Below, in pieces: positions 8,001 through 10,552 of a DNA stretch of 10,552 bases. The notes below the pieces were generated by a model. That model was not told the origin of the DNA, ran no database searches, and saw only the letters and a list, made by a program, of their open reading frames with translations. The stretch is from Candidatus Aminicenantota bacterium (lineage in GTDB: Bacteria > Acidobacteriota > Aminicenantia > Aminicenantales > UBA4085). Position 1 is the stretch's first letter. Each line of letters starts with the position of its first letter. The stretch covers positions 3,042 to 13,593 of the forward strand of contig PMCY01000051.1 in NCBI GenBank assembly GCA_003154255.1. Reading direction: 5' to 3'. The position numbers and the translations under genes are program-made.

Positions 8001-8490
8001 CATCGGCCTGGACGACGAAACGATCCTGGGACTGGCGGAAGAAGGCCTGGAGCTTGGAAACCCGGAAACTGACGGAAGAGCTCCAGAAGAAGACCTCGCC
8101 ATCCTTGATGAAGCCGTTTTCGACGGAGAACGGCAGGCGCAGGTCAAGCTTCTTGGGCGGGCCGGACGAAGCGCTCTCGGTGACGCGCAGGATGGGCTTT
8201 TCGACGATAACGGTCAGAGGCTTGTCCCTCTTGAAGAGCGACAGATAGGAGATCTGCAGAATGACCCGCTGGGCCGAAAAGAACGGCGAGGCCGAAACCG
8301 AGCGGACGTCCTCGAAGATCAGGGCCGGCGGGATGACCGAAACGCGCAGGCGGGCATAATGAACGGAATTCTCGAGCTTGGCGCGGATCTGGCGAAGGGC
8401 CAGGTTCTTGAGGAAGAGCCCCCCGCCGATGATGACGGCCAGGATAAAAACGGCCGCGAGAAGGCGGCGGATTCTGCGAAACTTTTTCAT
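5074..8490 (-). CDS. tamB: TamB-family translocation and assembly module protein
   Basis: TamB proteins are anchored in the inner membrane and cross the periplasm as a long hydrophobic-grooved beta structure. They act with an Omp85 partner in outer-membrane biogenesis and, like other AsmA-clan bridge proteins, in moving phospholipids between the membranes. This 1138-residue protein starts with a basic MKKFRRIRR segment and one transmembrane helix (about 9-27). A long run of alternating beta-strand, glycine-rich sequence follows. It ends with the conserved TamB C-terminal domain (DUF490, about 925-1138), including RGDFYFQDRKF, FFNPNSFEPYLDV, the PPEDVLALLALG segment (about 1010-1021) and a final IRKRF. 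The family is usually 1200-1500 residues, so this one is slightly short but appears intact. The ATG at 8490 has no strong Shine-Dalgarno. A candidate promoter and a small inverted repeat lie just upstream. The stop codon lies inside the start of the Omp85 gene, supporting co-translation of the pair. Confidence 0.94.
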   Translation of the reverse strand: MKKFRRIRRLLAAVFILAVIIGGGLFLKNLALRQIRAKLENSVHYARLRVSVIPPALIFEDVRSVSASPFFSAQRVILQISYLSLFKRDKPLTVIVEKPILRVTESASSGPPKKLDLRLPFSVENGFIKDGEVFFWSSSVSFRVSKLQAFFRQSQDRFVVQADAEENSVLFATMSHPFSGRLRAVVEGTGNDLRFHQLIFEGKSILVRARGVLSNINDLSGNLHLNVRTSADLLAEYLKLPFVWAGPLEGAGAIVRTGGALSIKADLSSAGLVLSGIPMGRVEGALSFRQGEAATLNLVVRNPRQAPEYLDLKFGHGPVEGLARSIHVDPILKDIKIPWPVRSAATGTFIVDHGRVTVKASFEDDPSAPEAGGRYSVRGPIDLVWNGPAKTVTFSSAKLETGFAVLRVDGRIAVGRDLEVTMTGSVADVKRGREFVGLVLPRPPVFPEIRGRGTAEVKLLGAFFQPQVKFLFSLAQAGFDRFEAGGVDGITEIAGGDVSGLFKINDPEMRGEVRLQTHDGKVEVGVRLDDGPIERILTPLDLALPLKGRAAGQVTIAIADGDVQVLGRVRSPDLELGGVLLKDVETGLEWRKATGEVALTKLKAGFLGGIVGGDARFAVKTRVFDVDLEGTGFDLGTLVPDLTGRAQVRLKGAGSLQADQLRGSFAVTSLRYGATGPADLSGTLSLGFPADELTAQVEGKIDPGGNDFSALFTYPEPERSYLLHLKGRLLNPDLFLPWKGVKGEIDYLLDIRGSGANPSPRVDGAVDIKGALLPIPGFPHALTDFSGLIRIQDNKASLRSFQGRLAGGEVQAGGEIRLGKAGLEYIDIRADGKGLRLALLEKTRTLADGTLRLEGGGERLALSGEFLIKQFSWRREFTDKFIFSTVPSGPKARRNAIDAMGLDIHLRADDNVLIENSLGKIEARFDLTLSGTVEAPILLGEIEGLRGDFYFQDRKFRLVQARIGFFNPNSFEPYLDVRAETFLKDYRVTISASGPLDRLRPEFSSAPPLPPEDVLALLALGESFKRTYQYDASTQMGTGSMLSFQLAEDAKKRAEKLFALDSFRIDPFVLGASTEMTARLTVGKKISRNIILLYSTNLTSQREELVRLEWEFTDSFSLVAMRDERGRLSLDAKIRKRF

Positions 8491-8495
8491 GGCGC

Positions 8496-8515
8496 GCCGG
8501 ATATACTTTTCCGGC
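8496..8515 (-). other. Small inverted repeat in the tamB leader
   Basis: GCCGGA (8496-8501) and TCCGGC (8510-8515) form a perfect six-base-pair stem with an eight-base A/T-rich loop, five bases before the tamB ATG. In an mRNA starting near 8512 only part of the left side would be transcribed, whereas in read-through mRNA from the transaldolase gene the whole hairpin would form and could hinder ribosome access. No T-run follows, so it is not a standard terminator. It may also be chance in G+C-rich DNA. Confidence 0.3.
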
Positions 8516-8518
8516 TAA

Positions 8519-8547
8519 TATATACCATGAACGTCAGGAAAAGTCAG
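8519..8547 (-). promoter_or_regulatory. Candidate extended -10 promoter for the tamB/Omp85/SurA-like operon
   Basis: On the minus strand CTGACT (-35, 8542-8547, four of six matches) is followed by a 17-base spacer ending in TGG and then TATATA (-10, 8519-8524). The TG at 8526-8527 sits exactly where an extended -10 element has it. The predicted start is near 8512, giving a leader of roughly 22 bases before the tamB ATG at 8490. It lies in the 92-base gap between the transaldolase stop and tamB, the only sizeable gap in this part of the strand. Confidence 0.45.
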
Positions 8548-8582
8548 CGCGCGGAGCGAAGGACGGAACGGCATTCCAGAGG

Positions 8583-9227
8583 CTATTTCCTGGCTTTCCC
8601 CCAGTCCTTCAGGAAACGCTCGATGCCCAGGTCGGTCAGGGGATGCTTGACCAGCTTATCCATGACGGCGAAGGGCACGGTGCAGATGTCGGCCCCGATC
8701 AGGGCGGCGTCCACGATGTGGCGCGGGTGGCGAACGCTGGCCACGATGATTTCGCATTCCAGGCAGTAGTTTTCGAAAATCTGGGCGATTTCCTCGATAA
8801 CACCCATCCCCTCCTGGGCAATATCGTCCAGGCGGCCGATGAAGGGGCTGACGAACCGGGCCCCGGCCTTGGCCGCCAGTAGGGCCTGGGTCGGAGAAAA
8901 TATGAGGGTCGTATTGACGGCGATCCCCTCGGACGAAAGAACTTTGATGGCCTTCAAGCCCTCGATCGTGATGGGGACTTTGACGACGATGTTGGAGGCG
9001 AAGTTGGCCAGGCGGCGTCCCTCTTCGATGATGGCCGGAGCCGTCTCCGAGACGGCCTCGGCGCTGACCGGGCCGGGACAGACGGCGCAGATTTCGCGGA
9101 TGAGGTCTTCGAACAAGACGTTCTCCTTGGACACCAGCGAAGGGTTGGTGGTCACGCCGTCCAACACGCCCCAGCTGGCAATCTCGCGGATCTCTTTCAA
9201 ATTAGCGGTATCGAGGAAAAATTTCAT
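8583..9227 (-). CDS. tal: Small transaldolase (fructose-6-phosphate aldolase/TalC family)
   Basis: The 214-residue protein is a compact TIM-barrel class I aldolase that moves a dihydroxyacetone unit between sugar phosphates in the non-oxidative pentose phosphate pathway, in the cytosol. It shows FLDTAN with D6, VTTNPS with N28, and Schiff-base lysine K83 in NIVVKVP. Two active-site positions separate true transaldolases from fructose-6-phosphate aldolase. Where E. coli FsaA has Gln59 this protein has Glu57 (VSAEAV), and where FsaA has Tyr131 it has Phe129 (VSPFIGR). Both point to transaldolase activity. The frame stays open far upstream, to 10127, but the start is set at 9227 by the match to the family N-terminus and by a near-perfect Shine-Dalgarno (AAAGGAGGT) five bases upstream. 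It follows the FAH-family gene with an 11-base gap and is probably cotranscribed with it. Confidence 0.94.
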   Translation of the reverse strand: MKFFLDTANLKEIREIASWGVLDGVTTNPSLVSKENVLFEDLIREICAVCPGPVSAEAVSETAPAIIEEGRRLANFASNIVVKVPITIEGLKAIKVLSSEGIAVNTTLIFSPTQALLAAKAGARFVSPFIGRLDDIAQEGMGVIEEIAQIFENYCLECEIIVASVRHPRHIVDAALIGADICTVPFAVMDKLVKHPLTDLGIERFLKDWGKARK

Positions 9228-9231
9228 GAAG

Positions 9232-9240
9232 ACCTCCTTT
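9232..9240 (-). promoter_or_regulatory. Strong Shine-Dalgarno of the transaldolase gene, sharing bases with the upstream stop codon
   Basis: AAAGGAGGT on the minus strand is a near-complete anti-16S match. Five bases lie between its GGAGG core and the ATG at 9227. Its first two A residues are the last two bases of the FAH-family TAA stop (9239-9241), so termination of one gene and initiation of the next are closely linked. It is the strongest ribosome-binding site in the window and decides the transaldolase start. Confidence 0.85.
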
Positions 9241-10012
9241 AGAGTGTTTCGCCGACTTTCCGGACCCGATTCGAAAGCGTCCCGATGCCCTCGATCTGGA
9301 CATCGACCGTGTCGCCCGGATACATGGGCCCGATGCCGGCCGGGGTGCCCGTGGTGATGACGTCGCCCGGCAGGAGAGTCATGATGTTGGAAATGAAGCG
9401 GACCAGGAACGGCACCGGGAAGATGAGATTCCGGGTATTGGAGGATTGACAGAGCTTGCCGTTGAGAAACGTTTTGATGTCCAGGTTCGAGGGATCGAGT
9501 CCGGCGGCGATGCACGGACCGATCGCGGCGAACGTGTCGAAGGACTTGGCCCGGGTGAACTGCTTGTCCTTGTCCTGGAGATCGCGGGCCGTGATGTCGT
9601 TGAAGCAGGTATAGCCGAGAATGTAGTCCTCGGCCCGATCGGACTCGGACAGACGAACCGCCCTGCGGCCGATGACGCAAGCCAGCTCCCCTTCGTAATC
9701 GACCCTCTTGGACATGGCCGGATAGACGATCATGTCCTGCGGACCGATGACGGCCGTGGACGGCTTGATGAACAGGAGAGGCTCTTCGGGCAGCGGGTTG
9801 CCCCGCTCCGCCGCGTGGTCGCGGTAATTGAGCCCTACGGCCACGATCTTGGAGGGCAGGATGGGGGCCAGCACGGTGACGCGGCTTAGCGGGATCGAAC
9901 GCTCTCCGACCGCATAGTCGCCGAGCAGGGGCCCGGAGAGCGGGTGCAGGGACTCTCCGTCGAGCACACCATGATGGATTTCGTCGTCCACGCGGAAACG
10001 GTAGATTTTCAT
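9239..10012 (-). CDS. Fumarylacetoacetate hydrolase (FAH) family protein
   Basis: The family comprises metal-dependent enzymes acting on C-C bonds or tautomers of beta-diketo and oxo-acids: acylpyruvate hydrolases, 2-hydroxyhepta-2,4-diene-1,7-dioate isomerases and oxaloacetate decarboxylases or tautomerases. The 257 residues show the family core. An N-terminal subdomain (about 1-50) is followed by [15 protein letters not shown] (55-69) and FIKP with K83. Metal ligands are E107 and E109 ([12 protein letters not shown]) and D139 ([10 protein letters not shown]). [12 protein letters not shown] (156-166 region) and [10 protein letters not shown] (221-230) complete it. The ATG at 10012 overlaps the preceding TGA as ATGA, and AAGGAA (10021-10026) serves as ribosome-binding site eight bases upstream. 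The substrate cannot be told from sequence: no aromatic-degradation genes are near, and the neighbour is a transaldolase. A housekeeping role such as oxaloacetate or acylpyruvate clean-up is one possibility. Confidence 0.92.
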   Translation of the reverse strand: MKIYRFRVDDEIHHGVLDGESLHPLSGPLLGDYAVGERSIPLSRVTVLAPILPSKIVAVGLNYRDHAAERGNPLPEEPLLFIKPSTAVIGPQDMIVYPAMSKRVDYEGELACVIGRRAVRLSESDRAEDYILGYTCFNDITARDLQDKDKQFTRAKSFDTFAAIGPCIAAGLDPSNLDIKTFLNGKLCQSSNTRNLIFPVPFLVRFISNIMTLLPGDVITTGTPAGIGPMYPGDTVDVQIEGIGTLSNRVRKVGETL

Positions 10013-10552
10013 GGGCGGGGTTCCTTGAGGATCTCGGAAACGGCGGCTGAACGGGCGCTTTCGTTCCCGGCTTTATCGACCGCCGAGACCGCGTAATCGT
10101 AACGGAGGCCGGGGGCCGCGGCGGCATCGGAATAGGTGTTCTCGCCGATGAGGTGTTCCGTTAAAAGCTTGAATTCCCCTTGACCCGCCGGGCGGCGCCA
10201 GACCCTATAGCCGGCCAGGTCGGATTCGCGGCCGGCGTCCCAGAGAAGGGTGATCACATTGCCGCCCACGGCCGCCGTCAGTCCCGCGGGGACGGCGGGA
10301 GGGTAGACGTCCTTGGGCGTGACCACGGCGACGGGCGAATCGGCGCTTTCGGCGTAAGGCTCCGTATCCGTAGCCAAGGCCCGGACGATATAGGTGTAGG
10401 TTTTGCCGAAGTCGAAATCCGTGTCGTCGAAGGCGCGTTCGGGGAACGGCCGGGCGTTCAGGCGGAGGGGCGCCCGGCCGGCTTCGGCGCGGTAGATGTT
10501 ATATCCCTTGAGCACGGCCGGAGCCGAGCCGTCGATATTGGCGACCGGAGCA
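10009..10552 (-). CDS. Fibronectin type III domain protein, C-terminal part (cut by the window edge)
   Basis: The reading frame is open from the right edge to a TGA at 10009-10011, so about 180 residues of the C-terminus are visible and the true start lies outside. A GTG at 10515 is internal, because in-frame sequence continues upstream (NIDGSAPAV) and belongs to the same FN3 strand pattern. Two FN3-type modules can be seen. The first contains [17 protein letters not shown] and a VTPKD linker. The second starts at [11 protein letters not shown] and contains the conserved W of [13 protein letters not shown] and [15 protein letters not shown], typical of the fold. FN3 modules in bacteria usually occur in exported or surface proteins and bind other proteins or polysaccharides. 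The protein may be a secreted or lipoprotein-type envelope component, but the N-terminus that would show this is missing. It overlaps the FAH-family start by four bases. Confidence 0.82.
   Translation of the reverse strand, partial: APVANIDGSAPAVLKGYNIYRAEAGRAPLRLNARPFPERAFDDTDFDFGKTYTYIVRALATDTEPYAESADSPVAVVTPKDVYPPAVPAGLTAAVGGNVITLLWDAGRESDLAGYRVWRRPAGQGEFKLLTEHLIGENTYSDAAAAPGLRYDYAVSAVDKAGNESARSAAVSEILKEPRP

Noticed and set aside
6937..8769. Long open frame (610 codons) on the + strand opposite tamB, running through the tamB promoter gap
   Set aside because: Low-complexity composition, no recognisable domain and no ribosome-binding site; the opposite strand encodes a convincing TamB. It is a compositional shadow.
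9228..10127. Upstream in-frame extension of the transaldolase frame to 10127
   Set aside because: The extension is Arg/Pro/His-rich out-of-frame sequence over the FAH-family gene. The family N-terminus and the strong Shine-Dalgarno place the start at 9227.
10513..10515. GTG as the start of the FN3 protein
   Set aside because: The frame stays open to the window edge and the upstream residues continue the FN3 strand pattern, so this codon is most likely an internal valine.

Overview
This 10.5 kb, G+C-rich window is chromosomal sequence from a diderm (Gram-negative-type) bacterium. Its genes encode an outer-membrane Omp85 barrel protein, a TamB-type envelope-spanning protein and a SurA-like periplasmic protein, next to ordinary phospholipid and fatty-acid genes. 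The combination and the G+C content would fit Acidobacteriota or Candidatus Aminicenantes. That placement is an impression only, because the window holds no rRNA or other marker that settles it. I found no mobile elements, CRISPR arrays, tRNAs, rRNAs or phage genes, and no gene-free stretch longer than 161 bases.

Layout, left to right. (1) pgsA (phosphatidylglycerophosphate synthase) is on the + strand at the left edge, with a candidate promoter ending almost on its start codon. (2) fabD (malonyl-CoA:ACP transacylase) is on the - strand and converges on pgsA with only 14 bases between the stop codons. It has its own clear sigma-70-like promoter. (3) A - strand envelope cluster, in transcription order, is tamB, an Omp85 outer-membrane protein with seven apparent POTRA repeats, and a short SurA-like protein with no PPIase domain. 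tamB and the Omp85 gene overlap, and one base separates the Omp85 gene from the SurA-like gene. A promoter with an extended -10 lies just upstream of tamB. (4) Further upstream on the - strand is a tightly packed set: the C-terminal end of a fibronectin type III protein (cut by the window edge), a fumarylacetoacetate-hydrolase-family enzyme and a small transaldolase. These are joined by an ATGA overlap and by a Shine-Dalgarno that shares bases with a stop codon.

How the genes work together. The tamB/Omp85/SurA-like set forms a coherent envelope-biogenesis module. TamB would bridge inner and outer membranes, the Omp85 protein would be its outer-membrane partner and possibly the general BamA, and the SurA-like protein would chaperone unfolded outer-membrane proteins in the periplasm. 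PgsA and FabD supply the acidic phospholipid and fatty-acid pathways but look independently transcribed. The FN3/FAH/transaldolase set has no obvious shared pathway. The most notable features are the seven-POTRA Omp85 paired with TamB and the PPIase-less SurA-like protein. Nothing here is clearly a new defence or mobile system.
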